The notes under the pieces: generated by a model
Told to the model about the DNA's origin: nothing
The model's input: the letters and a program-made list of their open reading frames with translations, nothing else
The model's database searches: none
Source of the DNA: a virus
Strand: one strand, 5' to 3'
Virus record (IMG/VR): IMGVR_UViG_3300037606_000284
Coordinates: 1-21,187 of that record
DNA: 21,187 nucleotides
Position numbers and translations under genes: made by a program
In this document: piece by piece, positions 8,693 to 14,395 of the stretch
Numbering within the stretch: position 1 is the first letter of the stretch
How the letters are laid out: every line of letters begins with the position of its first letter

Positions 8693-9223
8693 TTATGTTT
8701 TTACGGAATTTTCTATTCTTCTACTACTACTGACTACGTTTGTTTTATTAATACCTCCATTTAAAAATAAAAACATGCGTTCTCCCTCCACGAGTTCTGA
8801 TACTAATACAGGGTCTTTAAAATCTTTATTAAACTTGCTTTTATATTCTTCCCTTAAATCACGGGTTTCTTTTAATAGTTTGTCCCTAACTTCATCCGCT
8901 TCAATTTCTGTCTTGTAAAGAGAATCTATATGCCATCTTAAATTCCCAACTTCTCCTGTACAGTAATTTACAGTGTACACTATTTCATGCCCTCTATAAT
9001 AAGCTCCTTCATCATATCCTGTCATATCCATTGGTATACCAATATACTCTGAACCCCCTTCTTTATCTTCCCCTACAATATAATTATTGTCACATTTATT
9101 ACAGTGGTAAACTGTGAAGGTTTCTACACTATGTCCCTTAATAGGCTCTAAAGCCTCTACGGGTGTTTCTTCTTTACAAACATAACACTCGTGATTTCCC
9201 TTGTATTTATTAATTTGATTCAT
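8693..9223 (-). CDS. Zinc-ribbon protein of unknown function (176 residues)
   Basis: Two Cys pairs, C13xxC16 and C41xxC44, 24 residues apart, form a probable zinc ribbon at the N-terminus. The middle (50-100) is aromatic- and Gly-rich (GYDEGAYYRGHEIVYT) and the second half is a charged helix (~110-140) ending in a basic Ser/Arg tail. The fold suggests nucleic-acid or protein binding, as in the small zinc-ribbon proteins that are common in phages, but no catalytic motif is seen. It lies in the tightly packed left-arm run, 4 nt after the upstream stop and 1 nt before the next start. Confidence 0.78.
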   Translation of the reverse strand: MNQINKYKGNHECYVCKEETPVEALEPIKGHSVETFTVYHCNKCDNNYIVGEDKEGGSEYIGIPMDMTGYDEGAYYRGHEIVYTVNYCTGEVGNLRWHIDSLYKTEIEADEVRDKLLKETRDLREEYKSKFNKDFKDPVLVSELVEGERMFLFLNGGINKTNVVSSSRRIENSVKT

Positions 9224-9227
9224 GTTT

Positions 9228-9479
9228 TTATTTTTGCGGGAATTTTAGTCCTCTCCTCCCCAATATTTTCAATAACTCTGTTAATATTTCTATATCAAAT
9301 TTATAATCTTTGTCAATTACTTCTAATATAATACCTACTTTATATTGATATGCACCTATACTAAAGTCCTCATCTTCGCAATCTTGTTCTGCATCTTGTA
9401 TTAGGTCAATTGTAACTTGATGTGCTTTTTCTAACGCCTTCCAAATTTTTGTTTCTAACTCTAATATTTTATGTCTCAT
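9228..9479 (-). CDS. Unknown acidic 83-residue protein
   Basis: Mostly helical and acidic, with one Cys and an EDCEDED-like cluster in the middle (written in the sequence as QDCEDEDF) and a short basic C-terminus. No known motif is seen. Its ATGA start overlaps the stop of the upstream 67-residue gene by 4 nt, a sign of translational coupling. The function is unknown; the neighbourhood is the head/packaging arm. Confidence 0.72.
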   Translation of the reverse strand: MRHKILELETKIWKALEKAHQVTIDLIQDAEQDCEDEDFSIGAYQYKVGIILEVIDKDYKFDIEILTELLKILGRRGLKFPQK

Positions 9480-9679
9480 TGTTCAAAAGTATCTGAAAAG
9501 TAATCTGTTCTATTGGTTTCCATTAGTGCATTATACAGTTCATCATTAGTTAGATTGTAAAATCTTTTTTTTGCCGTTTTTTCTATTTGTGTTAATTTTT
9601 CTCCCACCGAAAATCCGTCTCGAATAAGAAATAATTTAAACAATTCTTCGTGGATAACTCCTTCTAAATTTACTGACAT
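9476..9679 (-). CDS. Unknown small protein (67 residues)
   Basis: A small, mixed-charge helical protein (begins MSVNLEGVIHEELFKLFL). No motif is recognised. It overlaps the upstream DUF1573-like gene by 10 nt and the downstream gene by 4 nt, which argues that it is a real, coupled gene. The function is unknown. Confidence 0.7.
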   Translation of the reverse strand: MSVNLEGVIHEELFKLFLIRDGFSVGEKLTQIEKTAKKRFYNLTNDELYNALMETNRTDYFSDTFEQ

Positions 9680-9984
9680 TCGCCTCTCATTTTAATTTTG
9701 GCAATTTGTCTGCCGTTAGTTTTAATATTTGTCGTCTTTGAAAATGTTCTATCACAATCGTTATATGTGAGTGTTACTTTCAATGTTGTACTGTCTACTT
9801 CTTGTCTTGTGGGGGAAGTGCAACCGCATGTTATATGTACTGTTGTGTTGGTTGCGTCCGATAGATTTGATATTAGTAACTCCACTGTTTTGTTTTCAAA
9901 CTGTTTTGTTTCGCCCATTTCAATTACCCAATCTTCTCCTTCTTTTACTAGGGTGTATTTTTCTGATATTTTTTCTATAACCAT
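9670..9984 (-). CDS. DUF1573-like Ig-fold protein
   Basis: A 104-residue protein starting at MVIEKISEK; the ATG overlaps the stop of the upstream gene (ATGGTTATAG). A longer start at 10035 would run deep into that gene and is less likely. The core matches the pattern of DUF1573: a CGCTSPT motif (residues ~53-59) followed by alternating beta-strand sequence, a fSKTT strand and a final tNG...I.i.G strand (written here as NGRQIAKIKMRG). In Bacteroidota these are Ig-like domains, usually secreted. This copy has no signal peptide, so it probably acts in the cytoplasm or on the virion, for example as a decoration or stabilising protein. The fold assignment is by eye; the role is inferred. Confidence 0.72.
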   Translation of the reverse strand: MVIEKISEKYTLVKEGEDWVIEMGETKQFENKTVELLISNLSDATNTTVHITCGCTSPTRQEVDSTTLKVTLTYNDCDRTFSKTTNIKTNGRQIAKIKMRGECQ

Positions 9985-10166
9985 TCTTCTATTTTTACCG
10001 TTTTTAGTATTTCCGTTATTTCTCTTTCCGTGCAATTTTTGTGCACCAAAATAAATTTAACAGGTCTTTCGCATCTAAAAGTTCTCTCTATGTTGTCTAT
10101 TAGAGTTTTTGAAAAGTCTCTTTCAAATGTCTCTGATTCGTTGCTAACTATTTTTACGTTTATCAT
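9975..10166 (-). CDS. Unknown small protein (63 residues)
   Basis: A small alpha/beta-looking protein with two Cys (RTFRCERP, HKNCTERE) and an acidic, helical C-terminus. It ends in TAG, read here as a true stop, which overlaps the ATG of the next gene. Its own ATGA start overlaps the upstream stop by 4 nt. No family is recognised. Confidence 0.7.
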   Translation of the reverse strand: MINVKIVSNESETFERDFSKTLIDNIERTFRCERPVKFILVHKNCTEREITEILKTVKIEEWL

Positions 10167-10384
10167 AGTGTTGGCGTTTTTGAAACTATCACCATTTTTA
10201 TATTATCTATATTTGAAACCCCTAATATACTGTGTGTACTTTGACTAAGGTATTCTCCAATTTGAATCGGTTCTACGCAAGTTGATTTCTTAAAATCCTT
10301 ACTTTGATACCTTAAACATCCTACATTATTTATATAAAAAGCATTACTATCTTCGGGTACTTTAATTGCTATTAATTTATTCAT
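10163..10384 (-). CDS. Unknown small protein (73 residues)
   Basis: The start chosen is the ATG of MNKLIAIKVPED at 10384, because a further upstream start would overlap the previous gene by more and adds only an unlikely MPQRKMVG segment. Two Cys are present (GCLRYQ, STCVEP). The sequence alternates hydrophobic and polar residues and is probably mostly beta. The upstream stop is TAG, 2 nt before this ATG. The function is unknown. Confidence 0.7.
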   Translation of the reverse strand: MNKLIAIKVPEDSNAFYINNVGCLRYQSKDFKKSTCVEPIQIGEYLSQSTHSILGVSNIDNIKMVIVSKTPTL

Positions 10385-10386
10385 AC

Positions 10387-10671
10387 CTACCATTTTTCTT
10401 TGGGGCAAATTTCTAATCCCTCTTCTGTTTTATAGTATATGCTACAGCTTTTACATCCCAAACAACTACCTAAATTATCTTCATCTGCATTTCCCGTAAT
10501 CCAAGAGTAAAAGTCCGACAGCTTTTTTAGAACAAGTTTGGTTAATGGTATCTTATGTACGTTCTTTGAATTGAAAGGACAAACTTTACATATTCCTCTT
10601 CTTCTTTCTGTTTCTTCCTCTTCTCTAGGTTTTTTGAAGCGGGAAAGTATTATTGTTTTAAGTATTTTCAT
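10387..10671 (-). CDS. Six-cysteine metal-binding-like small protein
   Basis: A 94-residue protein with a basic N-terminus and two Cys clusters: C28KVCPFNSKN (Cys28, Cys31) and C70LGC73KSC76, plus Cys89 in EICPKEKW. This spacing fits a zinc- or iron-binding knuckle. Small proteins with a CxxCPxNSKN motif and a CP..KW end are familiar to me from Bacteroidota phages, but I know of no function. It starts at ATG directly after the three-way-junction RNA candidate (10694-10769), so that structure lies in its leader, and it ends in TAG just before the next gene. Confidence 0.75.
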   Translation of the reverse strand: MKILKTIILSRFKKPREEEETERRRGICKVCPFNSKNVHKIPLTKLVLKKLSDFYSWITGNADEDNLGSCLGCKSCSIYYKTEEGLEICPKEKW

Positions 10672-10693
10672 TTGTTTTTATTATAAAGCCAAA

Positions 10694-10769
10694 AGAGGAG
10701 ATGTATAAAAAAGATTTGTGAGTCTAGCTCACGGTGAATATTGCTCTAGGCAACCTGACTTTCTCCTCT
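10694..10769 (-). ncRNA. Three-way-junction RNA element with two identical CUAGA loops
   Basis: In the 114-nt gap between two genes an 8-bp stem (AGAGGAGA 10694-10701 with TCTCCTCT 10762-10769) encloses two hairpins: a 5-bp stem GTGAG/CTCAC (10718-10732) and a 4-bp stem TTGC/GCAA (10741-10753). Both hairpin loops are the same five bases, CTAGA on the minus strand, the transcribed direction. CUAG is self-complementary, so the loops could kiss each other or another copy. It lies in the leader of the six-Cys gene (start 10671) and could be a regulatory leader or a small RNA. The structure is read by eye; no covariation was tested. Confidence 0.5.
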
Positions 10770-10785
10770 ATTTGACCGTATTCTG

Positions 10786-11106
10786 TTATTCTATTTTTAA
10801 ACTGTTGTGATTATTTAAATAATAATGTAATTGTTTTTCGGCTCTTTTATAATGCGGGCTATCAATTCCTTTTTTCAAGTTATCAAGTTTTAATTTTCTG
10901 TGGATAAATGAGCCTACTTTGTTTAAATGAAAACCCATAGAACTTGTTTGTGTATCTTCTAATTTATAGAGTATAAAAAGTTTTATAGCCTTGTAAAGGT
11001 CTTCAATATCTTCTCTTGGTATCCCCGTTATTTTCCGCTTCTCTGTATATCGGTCTATCCAATCTTCTTCTGTGAAATATTTTAAATAACTTTCCATTCC
11101 AGCCAT
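10786..11106 (-). CDS. Unknown helical 106-residue protein
   Basis: A helical, mixed-charge protein (MAGMESYLKYFTEEDWIDRY at the start; an internal ATG at MESY, 11097, is equally possible). The middle (REDIEDLYKAIKLFILYKL) is an amphipathic helix and the C-terminus is basic, with a His-rich tail. It overlaps the end of the upstream winged-helix-like gene by 25 nt, or 16 nt with the later start. No motif is recognised; possible DNA-binding or small-terminase-like roles cannot be separated. Confidence 0.72.
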   Translation of the reverse strand: MAGMESYLKYFTEEDWIDRYTEKRKITGIPREDIEDLYKAIKLFILYKLEDTQTSSMGFHLNKVGSFIHRKLKLDNLKKGIDSPHYKRAEKQLHYYLNNHNSLKIE

Positions 11107-11432
11107 AAATAATTTGTTTCGCTTGAATTAATATATTGGTCGTATATTTGAATTAAGTCTTGATGCATTCTTTTACCGTTTCTTCTGTCTACGTTTATTA
11201 GAATGCCTTTGTCGCTCAATCTTTTAACAAGCTGTCCGTAATTTTCTTTTGTCGTTTTATAGTTTAACATAAAACTGTTCTTTGATTTATCATTTACTCC
11301 TTCACATCTTAATATCTCACAAAGTAAGTCAAGCTCTCTCGATGTAATATTTTGAAAGCGGAATATACAAAGTGTGTGGACAAACTGCCTCACCGCTTCA
11401 ACTCTGTTAGTTGATGTTGGAAGAATTAGCAT
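11082..11432 (-). CDS. Winged-helix-like protein of unknown function (116 residues)
   Basis: The N-terminus (MLILPTSTNRVEAVRQFVHT) is followed by a helical segment TSRELDLLCEIL (~30-41) and then NYGQLVKRLSDKGILINVDRRNGKRMH (~64-90), which has the shape of a recognition helix, a wing and a basic strand. This resembles a winged helix-turn-helix DNA-binding domain. Three Cys are present but not in a metal motif. The ATG lies inside the stop of the upstream GroES-like gene (ATGCTAA), so the two are coupled. It may be a transcription regulator of the left arm or a small terminase-type DNA-binding subunit; neither is proven. Confidence 0.72.
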   Translation of the reverse strand: MLILPTSTNRVEAVRQFVHTLCIFRFQNITSRELDLLCEILRCEGVNDKSKNSFMLNYKTTKENYGQLVKRLSDKGILINVDRRNGKRMHQDLIQIYDQYINSSETNYLWLEWKVI

Positions 11433-11737
11433 AGTTTACAAGCTATCATTTTATGTGACTGTAATAAATACGTGTCTTTTATTGTACCTAAGCCATCGAT
11501 GTTTATTTCCTTTGTCATTGCATCTCCACGAACTAAAACTGTGTCTCCTACCTTAACAACTGTCTGTAACGCTCCAACTTTAAGTACTTGGAAGAATTTG
11601 AGGGCGTTGCTCTCGCTTGGCGTCGATGATGTCTCGAAAGGATTTACTTCCGAAGTAATTCCGTCTAAAGGCTGCGTCTTTTTTCCAAGAATAACTTCTT
11701 CGCTGTAAAATTCCAACTTCTCTAAAATGTTTGTCAT
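11426..11737 (-). CDS. GroES-like co-chaperonin fold protein
   Basis: A 103-residue protein whose order of features matches GroES/Cpn10: an N-terminal strand (SEEVILGKK, ~12-20), a Ser/Thr/Pro-rich segment where the mobile loop would be (~34-44), then FQVLKVG (49-55) and the hallmark VKVGDTVLVRG (61-71), EINIDG (77-82) and a final YLLQSHKMIACKL (90-102). Phages such as T4 carry a diverged GroES (gp31) that works with host GroEL to fold the capsid protein. A place at the head of the capsid/packaging arm fits that role. The assignment is by pattern, not by alignment; a small beta-barrel of another family is the main alternative. The first 158 nt overlap the end of the upstream gene in another frame. 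Confidence 0.55.
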   Translation of the reverse strand: MTNILEKLEFYSEEVILGKKTQPLDGITSEVNPFETSSTPSESNALKFFQVLKVGALQTVVKVGDTVLVRGDAMTKEINIDGLGTIKDTYLLQSHKMIACKLC

Positions 11738-11999
11738 TGTTTATTTTTGTTATGGTCTTTTCGATGAGCTTTCTTAAAGGGCGAGCATGATAACCATGTA
11801 TTGCTAATCGAACTATGATTTTGTTTGTCGGCTTATAATAAAACCAAAATAATACCCTTCTGTTTTTGTAATCGTTTAATGCTACTACTACTGTGTCGCC
11901 CATATAGTACAATTGTATTGCTTTTTTTCTTCGGCGATGTTGAGATAGTTTTGAATATTTCATCATAGTATAAAAGTAGACAAAATATTTCTCAAGCAT
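11580..11999 (-). CDS. Basic 139-residue protein, first gene of the left arm, overlapping the next gene
   Basis: The ATG at 11999 lies 18 nt after the -7 box of the promoter at 12018-12048, so it is the first gene of the minus-strand operon. The protein is very basic and rich in Arg/Lys/Tyr (SQHRRRKKAIQLYYMG). A central strand-rich part (DTVVVALNDY, RRVLFWFYY) precedes a basic helix and tail. No family is recognised. The last ~52 codons overlap the start of the GroES-like gene in another frame for 158 nt; in that part codon choice (CGA, CGC, GCC, ATC) is unlike the rest of the window, so this tail is probably an overprinted extension. Nucleic-acid binding is a guess from charge. Confidence 0.6.
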   Translation of the reverse strand: MLEKYFVYFYTMMKYSKLSQHRRRKKAIQLYYMGDTVVVALNDYKNRRVLFWFYYKPTNKIIVRLAIHGYHARPLRKLIEKTITKINNDKHFREVGILQRRSYSWKKDAAFRRNYFGSKSFRDIIDAKREQRPQILPST

Positions 12000-12017
12000 A
12001 ATTTATTTATTAGATTA

Positions 12018-12048
12018 CAAAAATACAACATATATTTTATATAAACAA
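12018..12048 (-). promoter_or_regulatory. Promoter TTG-N20-TATTTTTG for the left arm
   Basis: On the minus strand TTG (12046-12048), a spacer of exactly 20 nt and TATTTTTG (12018-12025) match the Bacteroidota promoter pattern. It drives the divergently transcribed left arm, and the first start codon is 18 nt after the -7 box. Confidence 0.65.
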
Positions 12049-12115
12049 TACTTTTAACAAAAGTTTAACTTATTACAAACAGTTTCACAAATTAGGAAGT
12101 TACAATTAATTGTTC

Positions 12116-12123
12116 TATCTTTG
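12116..12123 (+). promoter_or_regulatory. -7 box TATCTTTG for the first right-arm gene
   Basis: A perfect TATCTTTG lies 19 nt before the ATG at 12143. The -33 region at the expected distance reads TTAGG and is only a weak match, so the promoter may need an activator. Together with the left-arm promoter it makes a divergent control region at 12018-12123; no gene is seen in the 143 nt between the two arms. Confidence 0.55.
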
Positions 12124-12142
12124 TAGCCTAAAGAAAGAAGAA

Positions 12143-12412
12143 ATGTATAATGAGCAAAAATTAGGAATTTCAGAATACTCCGAAGTTTTTTATGACCGTC
12201 TATCTACCGTGGTATGTAACCGTGAATATGTAGAACAAAATAAAGACTTTTATGAACAAGTTATCTGGAAAACTTTTGAGAGGTACAACAATTCAAAAAC
12301 GGAATCATATTCAATCAATCAAATTGTTACAATTTTCGAGATAATACTTGATAGTATGCTAAAGTTTAAGCCATCAAATGAGTTACCAGAGGATTTAATA
12401 AATATAGTATAA
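12143..12412 (+). CDS. Unknown 89-residue protein, first gene of the right arm
   Basis: The start is the ATG of MYNEQKLGIS, because an upstream TTG frame would cover the -7 box. The protein is acidic, helical and Tyr-rich (SEYSEVFYDRL, KDFYEQVIWKTFERY) with a hydrophobic helix (INQIVTIFEIILDSML, ~55-70). No family is recognised. As the first gene behind the divergent promoter it is probably expressed early; a host-takeover or regulatory function is possible but only inferred from position. It is followed by about 580 nt without a protein gene. Confidence 0.7.
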   Translation: MYNEQKLGISEYSEVFYDRLSTVVCNREYVEQNKDFYEQVIWKTFERYNNSKTESYSINQIVTIFEIILDSMLKFKPSNELPEDLINIV

Positions 12413-12419
12413 AACCTGT

Positions 12420-12531
12420 CGGCGTCCCTACAAAGAATCTAAGGAGTTCAGAGGTAGAAGCACCTAGCGTTGAAACTGTGGTAAGACACTTTAAAATTTA
12501 AGTGCGGTGAGTTAAGGGTTTCTCACAAAAT
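12420..12531 (+). other. Structured non-coding segment before the tRNA
   Basis: No open frame of useful length exists here on either strand. Several hairpins can be drawn in the plus direction: AGGT/ACCT (12452-12455 with 12462-12465), CACTT/AAGTG (12487-12491 with 12500-12504) and GTGAG/CTCAC (12507-12511 with 12522-12526). The piece AGTTCAGAGGTAGAAGC (12444-12460) resembles a tRNA D-arm (A box), but no matching acceptor and T arms fit. It may be a degenerate tRNA, a tRNA leader or an unknown small RNA. Confidence 0.35.
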
Positions 12532-12602
12532 TGATTTATGGTGTAATGGTAACACAACTGTTTTTGGTGCAGTCTTTCTAGGTTCGAGTCCTAGTAAATC
12601 AA
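12532..12602 (+). tRNA. tRNA-Gln (anticodon TTG)
   Basis: A full cloverleaf can be drawn. The acceptor stem TGATTTA/TAAATCA has 7 perfect pairs, the D stem is GTGT/ACAC with loop AATGGTA, and the anticodon stem is ACTGT/GCAGT with loop TTTTGGT (anticodon TTG, 12564-12566). A 4-nt variable loop leads to the T stem CTAGG/CCTAG with loop TTCGAGT. No CCA is encoded. It would read CAA glutamine codons, which are common in the Gln-rich portal and other genes here. Confidence 0.93.
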
Positions 12603-12760
12603 CAATAATAAATAGGAAAATTTATTATTTCGTTCCTTTACCTTAGGTTTGGGACTTACAAAGGCTTTGATGTGTTGTGCCCGAAACAACCTTTGATTTT
12701 AAAATAACTGTGTTATGTAGGGATAAGAGACTATTTAATGCATAAAATACATAAATAAGT
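12603..12760 (+). other. Non-coding stretch between tRNA and the nested hairpins
   Basis: No gene is seen on either strand. Two hairpins are visible: GTTCC/GGGAC with inner ACC/GGT around TTA (about 12629-12656), and AAAGG/CCTTT enclosing GTTG/CAAC (about 12659-12696). The rest is AT-rich. This stretch and its neighbours (12413-12990) could hold a non-coding RNA or a replication origin beside the polymerase-like gene, but no iterons were found by eye. Confidence 0.3.
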
Positions 12761-12769
12761 TTATTTGAC

Positions 12770-12878
12770 CTAGGAAGCCAATAGACATATAAATTATTAA
12801 ATTACAACGAAAGTCATTTAAGCAATTTCAAAACCATCTTCCTAGTACAGTGGTTTTTTTGCTTTAAATGGCTTTTTT
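12770..12878 (+). terminator. Nested terminator-like hairpins with a loop complementary to upstream sequence
   Basis: An inner stem AAAACCA/TGGTTTT (12830-12836 with 12851-12857) runs into a T-run. An outer stem of 13-14 pairs with one bulge (12810-12823 with 12861-12875) is also followed by Ts. The inner 14-nt loop contains CTTCCTAG (12838-12845), the exact complement of CTAGGAAG at 12770-12777. This can form a pseudoknot or a switch. It looks like an intrinsic terminator or attenuator before the polymerase-like gene. Confidence 0.5.
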
Positions 12879-12990
12879 ATTTATTAAGGAATTTTTCAAA
12901 CATTTTTTAGTAATTTTTCAATGTTTATAGGGGCTACCGAATTATTGATGCTACATCATAAGACATACTACTAAAATTAAAATAATTACT

Positions 12991-14166
12991 ATGAATATAT
13001 ATAATAACATATTACTTAATAATAGAATAGATATACTATTGAAGGAATTTGGGTTAAACTTAAAATTCAAGTCGCATATATTATACATAATATTTCATAT
13101 ACGTACTTACCCATTTAAAGATAGACATTATGAAGATGGAGACTTTGTTCCTGTAAAAATTGAGTATTTGAGAAGTTTAATTTCCGCACGGTATACAAAA
13201 CCCCTTTTAGAAGCAATGGTTAAATCAGGTATTTTAGAATGTGATAATATTTATATTGTAGGTAAAAAATCAAGAGGCTACAGAATAACAGAAAACATTA
13301 GGAAAGTTAAGTTCTATTTACAACTAATGGAAGATTCGGAATTAGCTGAAAAGATTAAAAATAAACTTGACGAAACTGTTGATAAAGTTTTAAGTAGAAA
13401 AGACGGTTATTCATATATTACAAAATGCATGCTTAATTTGGATATGGATTACAAAAAAGCAAATAAATATTTAAATTCTAAAAATGTTCCAGCCAATATA
13501 AAAAAGAAGTTGCAAATGATGGTTGATATATTTCACGATAAGTTTGCAACAGTTGATGATAAAGGAAACAGATTACATAACAATCTAACTAACATCGCAA
13601 CTCCTTTAAGAGGTACTTTGAACTACAATGGGCATAAGTTAGTCCAATGTGATTTAAAGAACTCACAGCCGTTATTATTTAGAATTCTTTTAAATAAGTA
13701 CCACTTACCACAAGAAGAATTAGACAGATATTTGAATGTAGTTTGTAATATTGGTTTTTATGAATTTTTTGCTGGAAAGTTAGGAGTTAAACTAACCCAA
13801 AAAAATAGAAGTGATTTCAAAAAGAAAATATTTGGTGGTGTTCTTTTTGATAGAAACAGAAATAAACTCTCAAAGTATGAAAAAGTTTTTGAAGCGGAAT
13901 TTCCCTTAATATTTCATTGTATGAGGGATATGAAAAAGGACGATTATAAAAATATTCCTATATTATTACAGAAATTAGAGAGCAGTTACATTTTTACTTG
14001 CGTAGACAAATTAAGAAAAGAAAATAAAGATATTGAGCTACTAACTATTCACGATTCAGTTTGTTGTATAGAGGGTAAAGAAGAAATTGTATATAAAGTT
14101 ATGATGGAGGAATTTTATAATATGTTTAATATTTTGCCGAAAATAAAAATAGAAAAGTTTGGATAA
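12991..14166 (+). CDS. Minimal family-A-polymerase-like protein with N-terminal winged helix
   Basis: A 391-residue protein with the order of motifs of a family A DNA polymerase palm. RLHNNLTNIATPLR (194-207) leads to motif A CDLKNSQPLLFR (220-231: Asp221, Gln226, Arg231). A motif-B-like segment RSDFKKKIFGG follows (273-283: Lys277-279, Phe281, Gly282), then motif C LLTIHDSV (350-357: His354, Asp355). Family A enzymes normally have D-S-Q-I-E-L-R and H-D-E; here Ser replaces Glu in motif C and the Glu of motif A is changed. There is no exonuclease domain, and at 391 residues it is about half the usual size. Residues ~50-110 look like a winged helix. It may be a replicative, primer-making or repair polymerase, or an inactive relative. 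It starts at ATG after 580 nt of structured non-coding DNA. Confidence 0.7.
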   Translation: MNIYNNILLNNRIDILLKEFGLNLKFKSHILYIIFHIRTYPFKDRHYEDGDFVPVKIEYLRSLISARYTKPLLEAMVKSGILECDNIYIVGKKSRGYRITENIRKVKFYLQLMEDSELAEKIKNKLDETVDKVLSRKDGYSYITKCMLNLDMDYKKANKYLNSKNVPANIKKKLQMMVDIFHDKFATVDDKGNRLHNNLTNIATPLRGTLNYNGHKLVQCDLKNSQPLLFRILLNKYHLPQEELDRYLNVVCNIGFYEFFAGKLGVKLTQKNRSDFKKKIFGGVLFDRNRNKLSKYEKVFEAEFPLIFHCMRDMKKDDYKNIPILLQKLESSYIFTCVDKLRKENKDIELLTIHDSVCCIEGKEEIVYKVMMEEFYNMFNILPKIKIEKFG

Positions 14167-14189
14167 TTAAATTTAAATAGTTATCTTTG
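14158..14189 (+). promoter_or_regulatory. Promoter TTTG-N20-TATCTTTG for the small-gene cluster
   Basis: TTTG (14158-14161, in the last codons of the polymerase-like gene), a 20-nt spacer and TATCTTTG (14182-14189) are a perfect match to the Bacteroidota pattern. The ATG of the next gene is 21 nt downstream, so the following small genes can be expressed apart from the polymerase-like gene. Confidence 0.7.
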
Positions 14190-14209
14190 TGTAATTAAAA
14201 ACAGAAAAT

Positions 14210-14395
14210 ATGTTTGACGTAGATAAGCAGTGGTTAAATAGATTGTATCAAGCGATATATCACGTAGACCTCATAGGGGAAGAAGATTTATTGTGGGAAC
14301 TTAAAGGTTTGGAAATTAAGTTTTTTAAATTAGAGTTAGAAGATTTTGAGTGGCAAAGGTTGGCAGACATAGAAGACGAATTAGATATTGCATAA
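14210..14395 (+). CDS. Unknown acidic 61-residue protein
   Basis: Short, very acidic and helical (begins MFDVDKQWLNRLYQ; ends in EDELDIA), with two Trp-containing segments. It is the first gene after the promoter at 14158-14189 and has an A-rich leader. No family is recognised. Its charge would suit a DNA-mimic or an inhibitor, but this is only a guess. Confidence 0.68.
   Translation: MFDVDKQWLNRLYQAIYHVDLIGEEDLLWELKGLEIKFFKLELEDFEWQRLADIEDELDIA

Noticed and set aside
9698-10248. Overlapping plus-strand ORFs in the small-gene run
   Set aside because: They lie opposite coupled genes with ATGA overlaps, and the hydrophobic products are typical of antisense shadows.
9975-10389. Amber (TAG) recoding, as in some crAss-like phages
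   Set aside because: TAG ends at least three small genes (stops at 9975, 10387 and 17201), each right beside the next start or a gap, and no suppressor tRNA is seen; the tRNA reads CAA only.
10694-10769. Hammerhead or other known small ribozyme
   Set aside because: The three-way shape fits, but the CUGANGA and GAAA core sequences are absent on both strands.
12413-12990. Group I intron in the non-coding region
   Set aside because: GTTCAGAGG and AGAGACTA recall the P7 strand, but no matching TAGTC partner or other core elements are found, and there are no flanking gene halves to join.
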